A stretch of DNA of 64,000 nt from JALYNX01 sp040902845 (lineage in GTDB: Bacteria > Actinomycetota > Acidimicrobiia > Spongiisociales > ZC4RG35): contig JBBDWM010000042.1 of the NCBI GenBank assembly GCA_040902845.1, forward strand, positions 124,001 through 188,000, in the 5' to 3' direction. A program made the position numbers and the translations under genes. Positions 9,214-17,376 of this stretch are shown here, piece by piece. The notes below the pieces were generated by a model. The model was given only the letters and a program-made list of their open reading frames with translations, was not told where the DNA came from and ran no database searches. Every line of letters begins with the position of its first letter. The stretch's first letter is position 1.

Positions 9214-9863
9214 CCATCAGCAGAACTCAACTGACGACCGCGGAGCAACTGCATGTGCGTGAGGGTGCGGAGCGGCTCAAGCGCCGTTTCGAGGGCCAGC
9301 TCAACACCGAGACCATCGAACGATTCCTCTACGACTCGCTCGACCGACTGCTGGGCCAGGCGCAGACGACAGCGTGGGTGCCCCTTCTGGCGGAGAGGTT
9401 CGCCGCCGATCGGGTCAGGGCGATGATTCGTCTCGAGTCAGACGTCACGACCCTCAACCCCAGTGTGCTGTTCCTGTGCGTTCACAACGCGGGCCGTTCC
9501 CAAATGGCGGCTGGTTTGATGCGAAAGCTCGCCGGGGAGCAGGTAGACGTGTTCTCTGGTGGCTCAGAACCGGCGGATACGGTGAATCAGGCGGCGGTTG
9601 CCGCCATGGCCGAGGTAGGGATCGACATCAGCAGGGAGATCCCCCAGCCCTGGGCCGACGAGATCGTTCGCGCTGCCGATGTGGTGGTGACCATGGGATG
9701 TGGGGATGCCTGTCCCATCTACCCCGGGAAGAAGTACGTCGACTGGGAGCTCGACGATCCATCTGGAAAGTCCGTCGATGAGGTGCGCCCGATCCGAGAC
9801 GAGCTGGAAATACGGGTGCGGGCCCTCATGGGGGAGCTGGGGGTTACTCCCGTCGAGAGCTGA
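9210..9863 (+). CDS. arsC: Mycothiol-type arsenate reductase (ArsC), LMW phosphatase fold
   Basis: 217 aa. A three-helix N-terminal domain (residues 1-80, with LKRRFEGQLNTETIERFL) precedes the LMW phosphatase fold with P-loop CVHNAGRSQ (Cys90-Arg96), MGCGDACPIYPG (Cys164, Cys168) and DWELDDPSGK carrying the catalytic Asp. This two-part layout is that of the actinobacterial arsenate-mycothiol transferases. The reaction would turn arsenate into an arseno-mycothiol adduct that is then reduced. Coupled by ATGA overlap to the upstream ArsR-phosphatase fusion. Lies 50 kb from the other ars genes, so it is an independent locus. Confidence 0.85.
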   Translation: MTISRTQLTTAEQLHVREGAERLKRRFEGQLNTETIERFLYDSLDRLLGQAQTTAWVPLLAERFAADRVRAMIRLESDVTTLNPSVLFLCVHNAGRSQMAAGLMRKLAGEQVDVFSGGSEPADTVNQAAVAAMAEVGIDISREIPQPWADEIVRAADVVVTMGCGDACPIYPGKKYVDWELDDPSGKSVDEVRPIRDELEIRVRALMGELGVTPVES

Positions 9864-9883
9864 ACCGAAAGTCTTCACGCTGC

Positions 9884-9913
9884 TCATATCATCTTGATAT
9901 CATCGTGATATGA
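9884..9913. promoter_or_regulatory. Triple TGATAT operator overlapping the SPFH gene start
   Basis: Three related 8-mers in 30 bp: TCATATCA (9884-9891), TGATATCA (9895-9902) and TGATATGA (9906-9913). The outer two are reverse complements, and the last overlaps the ATG at 9910. Closely spaced palindromic half-sites of this kind are typical of ribbon-helix-helix repressors, and one is encoded by the second gene of the operon (10797). Confidence 0.65.
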
Positions 9914-10800
9914 CAGAAAGGCAATCGATGTCCGCCGAGCGGTTGATCGTCGGTATTTCCGGCTGGTTGATGGCAAGTGTCGCCCTGGTCCTCCTGTTGG
10001 GTGGGGCTGTCGCTTTCGTGGTGGCCCTGGAGCAAGAGAACGGGTTGTTGATTGCAACCTGTGGGCTGGCCCTCCTGATCGGTTCCGCGCTGATTCCAGG
10101 GCTCTTCGTCAATCAGCCGAATCAGTCGCGGGTGGTGACCCTCTTCGGTCGCTATCTGGGGACGGTGCGGGAAAACGGTTTTCGGTGGGTCAACCCGTTG
10201 ACGCAGCGCATGCCGGTGTCGCTTCGAATCCGGACCTTCGACTCGGATGTGTTGAAGGTGAACGATGCCGTGGGCAATCCGGTAGAGATCGCGTCTGTGA
10301 TCAACTGGCAAGTGGTGGACACCGCCCGGGCGGCATTCGACGTCGAGGATTACGAGCATTTCGTCAAGGTGCAGTCGGAGGCGGCGATCCGTCACGTGGC
10401 AAGCGAATACCCCTACGACAATATCGAGGACGAAGGCCCTTCATTGAGGGCCAACGCCGACGATGTGACCGCCACCCTGCAGCGCGAACTCCAAGACCGA
10501 TTGGACGAGGCTGGGGTGTCGGTGCGCGATTGCCGTTTGCGCCGGCTGGCCTATGCCCCCGAGATCGCCGGTGAGATGCTGCGTCGCCAACAAGCTGGAG
10601 CCGTGATTGCAGCCCGCAAGCTGATCGTGAAGGGTGCGGTGACCATGGTCCAGGACGCTTTGAAGCAGCTTGCAGACGAGAACATCGTCGAGTTGGACGA
10701 GGAGCGCAAAGCCGCCATGGTGTCCAACCTGATGGTGGTCCTCACGGGAGATCGCAGCGTCCAGCCTGTGGTCAACACCGGCACCCTTTATCCGGGATGA
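9910..10800 (+). CDS. SPFH/Band 7 domain membrane protein
   Basis: 296 aa. Two N-terminal hydrophobic segments (LMASVALVLLLGGAVAFVVA and LIATCGLALLIGSALIPGLF), then a prohibitin/stomatin (SPFH) domain: NQSRVVTLFGRYLGTVRENG, DAVGNPVEIASVINWQV, and the long alpha part ending in EIAGEMLRRQQAGAVIAARK. The family scaffolds membrane microdomains and sometimes proteases. No NfeD or protease lies nearby. It is coupled by ATGA overlap to an Arc-like gene, an arrangement where the small DNA-binding partner probably controls the operon. Confidence 0.85.
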   Translation: MTERQSMSAERLIVGISGWLMASVALVLLLGGAVAFVVALEQENGLLIATCGLALLIGSALIPGLFVNQPNQSRVVTLFGRYLGTVRENGFRWVNPLTQRMPVSLRIRTFDSDVLKVNDAVGNPVEIASVINWQVVDTARAAFDVEDYEHFVKVQSEAAIRHVASEYPYDNIEDEGPSLRANADDVTATLQRELQDRLDEAGVSVRDCRLRRLAYAPEIAGEMLRRQQAGAVIAARKLIVKGAVTMVQDALKQLADENIVELDEERKAAMVSNLMVVLTGDRSVQPVVNTGTLYPG

Positions 10801-10979
10801 CGGATCGCAAGAGTTTTCTCTTGCGCATCAATCCGAGGCTGCATCGGGTTCTGGAACGATGGGCAGCCGAAGACCTGCGCAGTCTCAACAGCCAGATCGA
10901 GTTCCTCCTGGTCGAGGCGGCGAGGAAGAACGGGAGGTGGGGTGTCGATGATTCGGTTAGGGATCGAGACGAGGATTGA
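10797..10979 (+). CDS. Arc-type ribbon-helix-helix DNA-binding protein
   Basis: 60 aa. KSFLLRINPRLHRVLERWA is a beta strand followed by helix A, and EDLRSLNSQIEFLLVEAAR is helix B of the Arc/MetJ ribbon-helix-helix fold, as in HicB-type or antitoxin-like regulators (SLNSQIEFLL is a typical signature). It overlaps the SPFH gene by ATGA. Likely represses this pair through the TGATAT repeats at 9884-9913. No toxin partner is visible. Confidence 0.8.
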   Translation: MTDRKSFLLRINPRLHRVLERWAAEDLRSLNSQIEFLLVEAARKNGRWGVDDSVRDRDED

Positions 10980-10985
10980 ACTGGC

Positions 10986-12221
10986 TCAGAGGTCAGCCAG
11001 CGCTTCCAGGACCCGGTCGACCTCGGCGGCCGTGTTGTAGTGGACGAACCCGACCCGGACCAGACCGCCCTCGTCGAGGACCCCGAGCCGATCCATGGCA
11101 TTGACCGCGTAATAGTGACCGGACCAGACGTAGATCCCGGCTCGGGCCATGTGAGCCGCAACCACCTCCGACCGGTGCCCTTCGACCCCGATGGCGAAGG
11201 TGGCCACCCGCCGTCGGTCCGCCGTCGGCACTCCATAGACCTTCACGCCAGGGAACGATGCCACCCCGTCGAGAAACCTCTCCGATAAGGATCGCTCGTG
11301 GTCGTTGATCAGGGAATAGGCCTGCACCAGGTGTTCCCGTCGCGACCCAGCGGTGTCTCCGGCGAGCCCAGCCAGGTATTCGACGGTGGCGGTGACTCCG
11401 GCCATCGATTCGAAGGACTGGGTGCCGGTCTCCAGCTTCCCGGGAGGGTCGGAGGGCGCCGGGCGAACCTTGTAGGCGTCGAGGCCTTCCAGACGATCCA
11501 GCCTGCCGTAGAGGATCCCGGTGTGAGGGCCGAAGAACTTGTAGGACGAGGCGACCAGGAAGTCACAGTCGAACGCCTTGACATCGAGGAGCCGATGAGG
11601 ACAGGCGTGGACCGCGTCCAAATAGACCAGGGCACCCGATTCGTGGGCCATCGCAGCAATGGTCCCCACATCGACAACCGTGCCGATCGCATTGGAGGCG
11701 ACACAGACCGCCACCAAGCGGACCCTGTCGTCGAGCAAGCGGCCCACCGCCGAAGGATCGAGTTCACCGGTGACCGGGTCAAACTCGGCGATGCGCACCT
11801 CGGCTCCCGCATCCGCGGTGGCCCGCACCCAGGGGGTGTAGTTGGCGTCGTGGTCGAGACTGGTGACCACGACGGCGTCACCCGGCGCCCAGGTGGTGGC
11901 GAGGGCTCGGCTCACCGCAAACGTGATGCTGGTCATGTTCTGGCCAAACGAGATCTCGTTGGGATCGGCGTTGAACATGTCCGCCATCGCCCGACGGGCC
12001 TCGGCGGTGATGAGGTCTGCGTAATCCGAGGTGGTGAACCCGCCACCGCTGTTGCTGATGCCGTCGCGGAGGACTGCCGACATGGCATCGATGACCTGTT
12101 GGGAGACCTGGGTCCCGCCCGGGCCATCCAGGTACGCCGCCTGTCGGGTGCCTTCAAGGCGGTTCAAGGCAGGGAACCGGGCGCGGACGGCCTCGACGTC
12201 CAAAGATGTCGTCAGACTCAT
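10986..12221 (-). CDS. Cysteine desulfurase-like PLP aminotransferase (VC1184/TIGR01976-like)
   Basis: 411 aa from the ATG at 12221. Fold-type I PLP enzyme: YLDGPGGTQVSQQVIDAMS at the start, EISFGQNMTSITFAVSRA, DAVVVTSLDHDANYTPW, VYLDAVHACPHRLLDVKAFDCDFLVASSYKFFGPH, where YKFF carries the PLP lysine. The GPGGTQ start and SYKFFGPHTGILYG are typical of the cysteine-desulfurase-like family whose substrate is not established. The open frame continues upstream through the kinase catalytic loop with no stop, so a fused product starting at 12536 or earlier is possible, but the MSLTTSLD start gives the family's normal length. Confidence 0.8.
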   Translation of the reverse strand: MSLTTSLDVEAVRARFPALNRLEGTRQAAYLDGPGGTQVSQQVIDAMSAVLRDGISNSGGGFTTSDYADLITAEARRAMADMFNADPNEISFGQNMTSITFAVSRALATTWAPGDAVVVTSLDHDANYTPWVRATADAGAEVRIAEFDPVTGELDPSAVGRLLDDRVRLVAVCVASNAIGTVVDVGTIAAMAHESGALVYLDAVHACPHRLLDVKAFDCDFLVASSYKFFGPHTGILYGRLDRLEGLDAYKVRPAPSDPPGKLETGTQSFESMAGVTATVEYLAGLAGDTAGSRREHLVQAYSLINDHERSLSERFLDGVASFPGVKVYGVPTADRRRVATFAIGVEGHRSEVVAAHMARAGIYVWSGHYYAVNAMDRLGVLDEGGLVRVGFVHYNTAAEVDRVLEALADL

Positions 12222-13228
12222 GATGTCTGTGTAGCAGCCGTCGACCTCGACCGCCCAAGAGGCGAGAGAGTCGAGTATCTCGTCGATCACGGCGATGGTC
12301 AGCGGGCGCTCGAGGTGCATCTCGAAGCGGGCGATGGCATGGGCCCGGTCGGCTTCGATGGAGGCCGGGTCGAGCCATTCCACTGCCGCGGCTTCGACAA
12401 AATGGCTGAATTGGGCAATGACCATGCTGAAATCAGCGCGGCTCCGCAGCCGGCCCGGGCCACCCGCCTCCCGGTATGCGCCAACCAGAGCGGCGCCCCG
12501 TGCCTTGTCGCGGTATCCGAAGTCAAAGACGGGCATGGCTAACTCATGGCTTGGATCCTCGAGACCGCAGTTCTCCCAATCGACAACGTAGAGGCCACCG
12601 CCGGGAGTAGGGAGGATGTTGTCGGCCCAGAGGTCACGATGACAGCCTCCGCGGTGCTTCGATCAAAGCCTCGAGATCCATGAGATTGGGTAGCTCGGCG
12701 GAGAAACTTTCGGCAAAAGGGGCTTTGGCGTCGGTCAACTCGCGGTCCAGTTGACTCCAGCGGTCCACCCCGACCGGGTCGGTGTACCACCCATCGAGTG
12801 GTCGGGTCGTGGCCGATCCGGTGAATCGCAGCCACGGTTTCGCCCACCAGCACCGGATCGAGGTCGACCGTCATCGGGAGCAGGTCGACCCACTCATACA
12901 CTCGGACGCGACGTTCGCCAGCATTCCCGAGAATGGTGCCGTTGAGCGGTCTCATCGGCTGGGGCATCGGGACCGACCCGGATGCCAGCACCTTCTCCTG
13001 ATAGTCGAAATCGGCGGCGGCCTCCTTCTCGATCAACTCTTGAAATGACTCCTTGACCGCATAGATCCCGCGAGCGGTGTCGAGATGCCACACCTTCCCC
13101 TGCTCACCCCGGGCGGCGACTTCGAACCTGGTCGGCGACCCCAGTCCAAAGTCCGCGGCGATCTGATGCCAAACCGCCGCCCCGGATCCGCACCCAAGAA
13201 GGGTCGGTCGACCCTCCCCGGCGTTCAA
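12222..13228 (-). pseudogene. APH-family kinase with two frameshifts
   Basis: Aminoglycoside-phosphotransferase-like (choline/homoserine kinase type) gene read in three frames. Frame 1: EVAARGEQGKVWHLDT to ETVAAIHRIGHDPT. Frame 2: RPLDGWYTDPVGVDRWSQ to LMDLEALIEAPR. Frame 3: GGCHRDLWADNILP (catalytic loop), LYVVDWENCG (metal-binding Asp), ELAMPVFDFGYRDKARG and onward. Shifts lie near 12795-12805 and 12650-12660. Frame 3 runs without a stop into the downstream desulfurase-like gene. With single-base repairs it would be a complete kinase; two lesions could be draft errors or genuine decay. Confidence 0.75.
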
Positions 13229-13258
13229 GGAAAACGGCCAGATTTCCGATTAGATGCC

Positions 13259-14635
13259 ATGACTCCCTTATCAGGCCTAACCATGCCTGAAGTTGGGTCG
13301 GAAGAACCCGACCGTCGGACCTCTAAGGACAGGCTGAGCCTGGGGATTCGGCCGGCATTGATTGCTGCCGTCGTGGTAGCGGTGACGGCCGGCGCCCTGT
13401 TCGGAGCCGTCCAGTTGAGTCGAAACGTGGCGCGAGCCACGGTCGAGCTCCACAACGCCGACGAGGCAGCGAGGGCGGCCACGGTTGTCCGCTCCCACAT
13501 CGCCCTTGCTGCATTGGGGTCCGAGGATCAGCAGCAACTCTCGGCACAAGAGGCGACAACTGCGTTGGAGGCTCTCAACTACTCGCTGGCGAATCTCGAA
13601 GGGTCAGCCGACGCTGCAGCTTCGTTGGTGGCCGGTCTGAGGTTTGCTGACGCCGCCGGAGAGATCGTCGACACCATCGGAACGGTGGCGGTCGACCAGG
13701 AGACAGCCGATCTCCGATTTCAGGAGATGATGGCCGACCTCGACCAGCTCCGAGTCGGCTTGGTGGCCTACGTCGATCTCTTGAGTTCGTCCTACAGCGC
13801 GCTCGGCATCGTTCTCGGCGTGGCCACGGTAGGTCTTGCTCCCCTGGTGCTGGTCGTCTGGACCCGGTCCATGGCCCGCAAGTCGATGGAAGTGAGGGAG
13901 CTCTCCCTTCAGTTGAAGCACGAGGGTGAGATCAGAGACGCCCACAACTCAGTGTTGCGGACGGTGGTTCACGAGTTTCGGACACCTTTGACGGGGATCA
14001 GTGGGTTGGCCGCCGTACTGGAGGACCCATCTCTCAGGGCCTCGGCCGAGGCGGCCGAGATGGTCGCGATGATTCGTACCGAGGCCGAGGACATGTCTCA
14101 GTTGACAGACGACATTCTCGCCTCAGCCGGGTTGGAGTCGGGTCAGTTGGAGATCCGCGCCGAGCCAGTGGATATGGCGGAGATGGCGGAGAAAGCCATC
14201 GCCGTGTTTCATCGCCGTGGCATCGAAATCGACATGGCGGTCGACTCTGGGACCGTTGTGGCCGACGATTTCCGTCTGCGCCAGATTCTGAAGAACCTCG
14301 TCTCCAACGCGATCAAGTATGGCGGGCCCCACATCAGAATCACCGGCGTAGAGGGCCTTGACTCATACGAGCTACAGGTAGCTGACAACGGCGCGGGTGT
14401 GCCCGATGAGATTCTGGATCGGCTGTTCGACCCCTTCCCCCACGGGGGTAAGGGTGCCCCCAGCCAGAGTGTGGGCCTCGGGCTGTTCATCGTGCGGGAG
14501 CTGGCTGTGGCGATGGACGGTGCGGTGACCTATCAACGGATAGACGATATGACGACGTTCACGGTTCGACTTCCGGTTGAGGAGGTCGAGACCGCGAAGA
14601 TAATTCCGCTGCCGACGATGAGCGTGGGAGCGTGA
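13259..14635 (+). CDS. Orphan membrane sensor histidine kinase
   Basis: 458 aa from the ATG at 13259. TM1 (RPALIAAVVVAVTAGALFGA), an extracytoplasmic helical sensor region of about 130 residues, TM2 (LGIVLGVATVGLAPLVLVVW), H box VVHEFRTPLTGI, N box NLVSNAIKYGG, G1 VADNGAGVPDEIL, F box LFDPF, G2 SVGLGLFIVREL. No HAMP domain is evident and no response regulator is adjacent. Divergent from the kinase pseudogene, so the start must lie after 13228. Its stop overlaps the GTG of the Thr-rich secreted protein, hinting that it monitors the same envelope process. Confidence 0.88.
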   Translation: MTPLSGLTMPEVGSEEPDRRTSKDRLSLGIRPALIAAVVVAVTAGALFGAVQLSRNVARATVELHNADEAARAATVVRSHIALAALGSEDQQQLSAQEATTALEALNYSLANLEGSADAAASLVAGLRFADAAGEIVDTIGTVAVDQETADLRFQEMMADLDQLRVGLVAYVDLLSSSYSALGIVLGVATVGLAPLVLVVWTRSMARKSMEVRELSLQLKHEGEIRDAHNSVLRTVVHEFRTPLTGISGLAAVLEDPSLRASAEAAEMVAMIRTEAEDMSQLTDDILASAGLESGQLEIRAEPVDMAEMAEKAIAVFHRRGIEIDMAVDSGTVVADDFRLRQILKNLVSNAIKYGGPHIRITGVEGLDSYELQVADNGAGVPDEILDRLFDPFPHGGKGAPSQSVGLGLFIVRELAVAMDGAVTYQRIDDMTTFTVRLPVEEVETAKIIPLPTMSVGA

Positions 14636-15318
14636 GTAAGACTCGTCGGTGCTCGGTCGGCGCCCTTGCCATCGTTATCGCTGCGGGTTTCACCGCTTGG
14701 GCGCCGATCCCGGCCGTAGCGGAAGTGTCGAACGTGAGTCCCTCGGTCCGACCCTCTGGGATCTTCTTCAACCACTGGTGCGGCTGGTGGAATGATTGGT
14801 GTAATTCCACTACTACCACCACCACGACGACAACCACCACGACGCTTCCCCCTGCGCCGACTACGACAACCACCACGACGCTTCCTCCTGAACCCACCAC
14901 GACGACGTCGACGACTGCTCCTCCACCTCCGACCACGACCTCTTCCACGTCGACGACCACAACCACGTCAACGACGACGACCACTACGACAACGACCCTC
15001 CCAGCAGTCGCGGTACCGACACCCAAACCGCCTTCCACGACCACAACCACCGAACCTGTCTCCACGACCACAACAGCGGTTGAGGCGATCGGGCTTCTAG
15101 CCGCTCCCAGAGGCCCTGACGGTCCGGTGGGACCGGACATTGTCGCCAGTGGTGATTGCTGCTCCGGTGTCCAACTGCTCGTGTCCCTGGGCTCAGCCTT
15201 CATCGCCATGACCGTGCAGGGTCTCGGCTATTACCTGCTTGCTTTCTTGGTGCCCGTATTCGCGGTGATAGGGCTGTCGGTCAACCAGCGTCGGAAGGAC
15301 GAGGCGGCCGACGTCTAA
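14632..15318 (+). CDS. Secreted Thr-rich protein with C-terminal membrane anchor
   Basis: 228 aa. Signal peptide MSKTRRCSVGALAIVIAAGF to AVA, then a short folded-looking motif CGWWNDWC, then about 100 residues dominated by Thr with Pro/Glu/Ser interruptions (two TTLPP repeats), a short region SGDCCSGVQLL and a C-terminal TM (YYLLAFLVPVFAVIGLSV) with basic end RRKDE. The Thr tract looks like an extended, probably glycosylated wall spacer. GTG start overlaps the histidine-kinase stop (GTGA 14632-14635). Function unknown; no catalytic motif. Confidence 0.75.
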   Translation: MSKTRRCSVGALAIVIAAGFTAWAPIPAVAEVSNVSPSVRPSGIFFNHWCGWWNDWCNSTTTTTTTTTTTTLPPAPTTTTTTTLPPEPTTTTSTTAPPPPTTTSSTSTTTTTSTTTTTTTTTLPAVAVPTPKPPSTTTTTEPVSTTTTAVEAIGLLAAPRGPDGPVGPDIVASGDCCSGVQLLVSLGSAFIAMTVQGLGYYLLAFLVPVFAVIGLSVNQRRKDEAADV

Positions 15319-15365
15319 TCGTGTGACCGGTTCGGCTTCCTGGGTGCCGGATAGGGGTTTCGGGG

Positions 15366-15416
15366 GTGGGCCCACGTGGACTTGAACCACGGACCTCATC
15401 CTTATCAGGGATGCGC
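15366..15416 (-). repeat. tRNA-Ile 3'-half fragment (att-like site, left copy)
   Basis: 51 bp identical to 22448-22498, covering the tRNA-Ile 3' end up to and including the GAT anticodon arm, in the same minus orientation. The acceptor 5' half is missing. Duplication of a tRNA 3' end is the usual scar of tyrosine-recombinase integration. Confidence 0.9.
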
Positions 15417-15470
15417 CAACCCTTCCATGAGTGCGTCCTGACCTGGATATTCGGGGAAGATCCGTTCCTG

Positions 15471-15489
15471 TGTGTCACAGATGTGTCAC
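15471..15489 (+). repeat. Boundary repeat TGTGTCACAGATGTGTCAC (left)
   Basis: This 19-mer matches TGTGCCACAGCCGTGCCAC at 22258-22276 at 15 of 19 positions. Each copy lies near one end of the tRNA-Ile island, 55 bp inside the left repeat and 172 bp inside the right one. It could be integrase arm-type binding sites; this is inference from position only. Confidence 0.35.
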
Positions 15490-15517
15490 GCCTCGCCGCC
15501 ATTCCGCCATTCCGCCA

Positions 15518-15833
15518 CTCGAGGCCGCCGGCACCGCCGCCGCGGTTCACAGCGCACTCACGGTGGCCAAGCCCGGGGGCAGGGTGGTGATGATCGGGAT
15601 ACCGTCCATGGACCTCGTTCGTCGCTTCCGTGGCGCGGCGAAAGGAGTTGACCCTGCGTCTCTGCCGGCGGATGAGCACGGGGGACCTGGCCCGTGCCGC
15701 AACCCTGGGCGCCGGGATCGGCCTGGATCGACTCGTGAGCCACACCTATGCCATGGTGGCGACCGAGGCTGCCTTTCGAACGCTGGTCGAGCGGCGAGGT
15801 CTCAAGGTGGTGGTCCACCCGAACACCTGGTGA
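15518..15833 (+). pseudogene. Zinc-type alcohol/sorbitol dehydrogenase fragment
   Basis: C-terminal third of an MDR dehydrogenase in two frames: LEAAGTAAAVHSALTVAKPG GRVVMIGIP (to about 15610), then ARRKELTLRLCRRMSTGDL through LERRGLKVVVHPNTW-like text ending at a stop at 15833. These correspond to the cofactor-domain end and the conserved ARRKEL block of sorbitol/threonine dehydrogenases. The N-terminal catalytic zinc half is absent. Lies just inside the left tRNA repeat, so it was probably cut at integration or by later deletion. Confidence 0.7.
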
Positions 15834-15984
15834 CACGATGCATTACCTATGCAGGCAACGCCATGCTGACAATCGTATCCATCCGTGGCGGCCCAGTCCC
15901 TGCCGGGGAGCACGATGGCTCGATAGGCAGGTAGTTTGTTCGGTGCGCCCACGCCGAAACGTCCTCAGGACGGAGGTGAAAGTA

Positions 15985-16149
15985 GTGACCCCCCGGGCAG
16001 GCCGGCCCGGCCCCGTGACCATGCAGGACATTGCCCGCGCCGCCGGCGTCTCCCAGTCGACGGTGTCGAGAGTGCTCAACGACACGCCCACCCCGGTGCC
16101 GATCGCCGGCGAGACACGGGAACGGGTGCATGAGGTGGCGCAACGGCTC
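15985..16149 (+). pseudogene. LacI-family regulator, DNA-binding domain only
   Basis: The GTG start at 15985 gives VTMQDIARAAGVSQSTVSRV then LNDTPTPVPIAGETRERVHEVAQRL, the LacI helix-turn-helix and start of the hinge helix. Homology stops at about 16149, and the sequence then belongs to the oppositely oriented araA fragment. The ligand-binding domain is missing, so it cannot respond to sugar as it stands. A GGAGGTGAAAG Shine-Dalgarno-like sequence precedes the start. Originally it probably controlled the adjoining sugar genes. Confidence 0.8.
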
Positions 16150-16329
16150 TGTGGCGTCGGGGGTCGTCAGCACGGGTTTGGAGATGACGCTCAAGGGGAT
16201 GGTCGAAGATCCGTCCAGTTCCCTGACAATCCGCGTCGACTGCTCCTCGACCTGTCGCAGCGTGTCCTCTCCGTAGAGAGACTGGCTTCCGGTCAGGAAC
16301 CACAGCTCGAAGTCACCCCGATCGATCAT
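16150..16329 (-). pseudogene. araA: L-arabinose isomerase N-terminal fragment
   Basis: Starts MIDRGDFELWFLTGSQSLYG then EDTLRQVEEQSTRIVRELDG and ends at KPVLTTPDAT, matching the first 60 or so residues of L-arabinose isomerase, which converts L-arabinose to L-ribulose. The other 440 residues are gone; the break is the lacI fragment at about 16149. Follows the transporter permease on the same strand after 42 bp, so the transporter is likely to have served pentose uptake. Confidence 0.8.
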
Positions 16330-16371
16330 CGATCCGCCTCCTTGCTCAGAAACGCGCTGGCGTCCATGGCC

Positions 16372-17376
16372 CTAACGCTCGAATTTCCGCTGGAGGACGG
16401 CGTGAGTCGAAACCGCGATGAGGATGATGGCGCCGTAGATCAGATCCGTGTAGAACTCGGTGAGGCCGGCGGCGACGATGCCCGCCCTGATCCCGCCGAT
16501 CATGAACGCCCCGATGAAGGTACCCCATACCGTTCCCCGGCCTCCGAACACCGACGTGCCGCCCACGAAGACCGCCGCAAGTGTGGGCAGCAGGAACCCG
16601 CTCCCGATCGACGGGTAGTAGTTCGTGACCTGGAGGCTGATCATGACCCCGGCCATGGCCGAAGCTATGCCGGTGAGCACGAAGAGGATGGTCCGCGTCC
16701 GCTGGATCGGTATGCCCATCAGCTCCGCCGCCTGACGGTTGTCCCCGATGACGTGGGCGTTTTGTCCAAGACGATGTCGGTACAGGAGGAACCAGGTCCC
16801 GATAGTGGCGATCATGAGCCAGACGAACTGCATCGGTACACCGCCGAGCCTTCCGACCAGGAGCTCGTATCCGACCGCATCCCGTGTCTCTACGAGGGGG
16901 TATGTTCGGCCGCTGACCAGAACCAGGGCCAATCCGCGGTAGAGGAACTGGGTTCCGATGGTGACGACCAAGGCCGGGATGCCGATGACGGTCACGATGA
17001 CGCCATTGAACAGCCCGGCGAGGGCGCCGACCGTCAGGGCGGCGAGGATGGCGAGCTCGACATTGCCGGTGGTCCTCTCCACGGCGACGAACCCGACCAT
17101 GCCGAGGGCCATGATCGAGGGGAACGACAGGTCGATGTCCCCGCTCACGATGACCATCGTCAGGGCCAGCGCCGGGATGGCGAAGTACGACGTCGTCTGT
17201 GCGAACGATGTGTAGATGCGGCCGGATAGGAACGTCTCCGGCGCAAAGAAGATGAACCCCAGCCACAGCACGATAAAGGCGGCAGTGATGCCGATCTGGG
17301 ACGCCCGGGTCGTGGCGAACGACCTTACGGTCCTGCGCTGCTTGACCGACACCGCTCTCGGCGCCGTGGGGGTCAC
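16372..17376 (-). CDS. Sugar ABC transporter permease (RbsC/FrcB type)
   Basis: 334 aa, about nine hydrophobic segments. Carries the CUT2-family motifs SGDIDLSFPSIMALG and the EAA-like loop GDNRQAAELMGIPIQRTR, plus FVGGTSVFGGRGTVWGTFIG. This is the membrane subunit of a ribose/xylose/arabinose/fructose-type importer. Start overlaps the ATPase gene's stop by ATGA (17373-17376). Downstream lies the truncated araA. The substrate is probably a pentose, from context only. Confidence 0.92.
   Translation of the reverse strand: MTPTAPRAVSVKQRRTVRSFATTRASQIGITAAFIVLWLGFIFFAPETFLSGRIYTSFAQTTSYFAIPALALTMVIVSGDIDLSFPSIMALGMVGFVAVERTTGNVELAILAALTVGALAGLFNGVIVTVIGIPALVVTIGTQFLYRGLALVLVSGRTYPLVETRDAVGYELLVGRLGGVPMQFVWLMIATIGTWFLLYRHRLGQNAHVIGDNRQAAELMGIPIQRTRTILFVLTGIASAMAGVMISLQVTNYYPSIGSGFLLPTLAAVFVGGTSVFGGRGTVWGTFIGAFMIGGIRAGIVAAGLTEFYTDLIYGAIILIAVSTHAVLQRKFER

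Noticed and set aside
14800..15080. Tandem repeat or CRISPR-like array
   Set aside because: The periodicity comes from Thr codons in one open frame; there are no spacers or constant repeats.
15748..17229. 493-codon plus-strand open frame
   Set aside because: It covers the lacI fragment and then the complement of araA and the permease; only the first part is real text.
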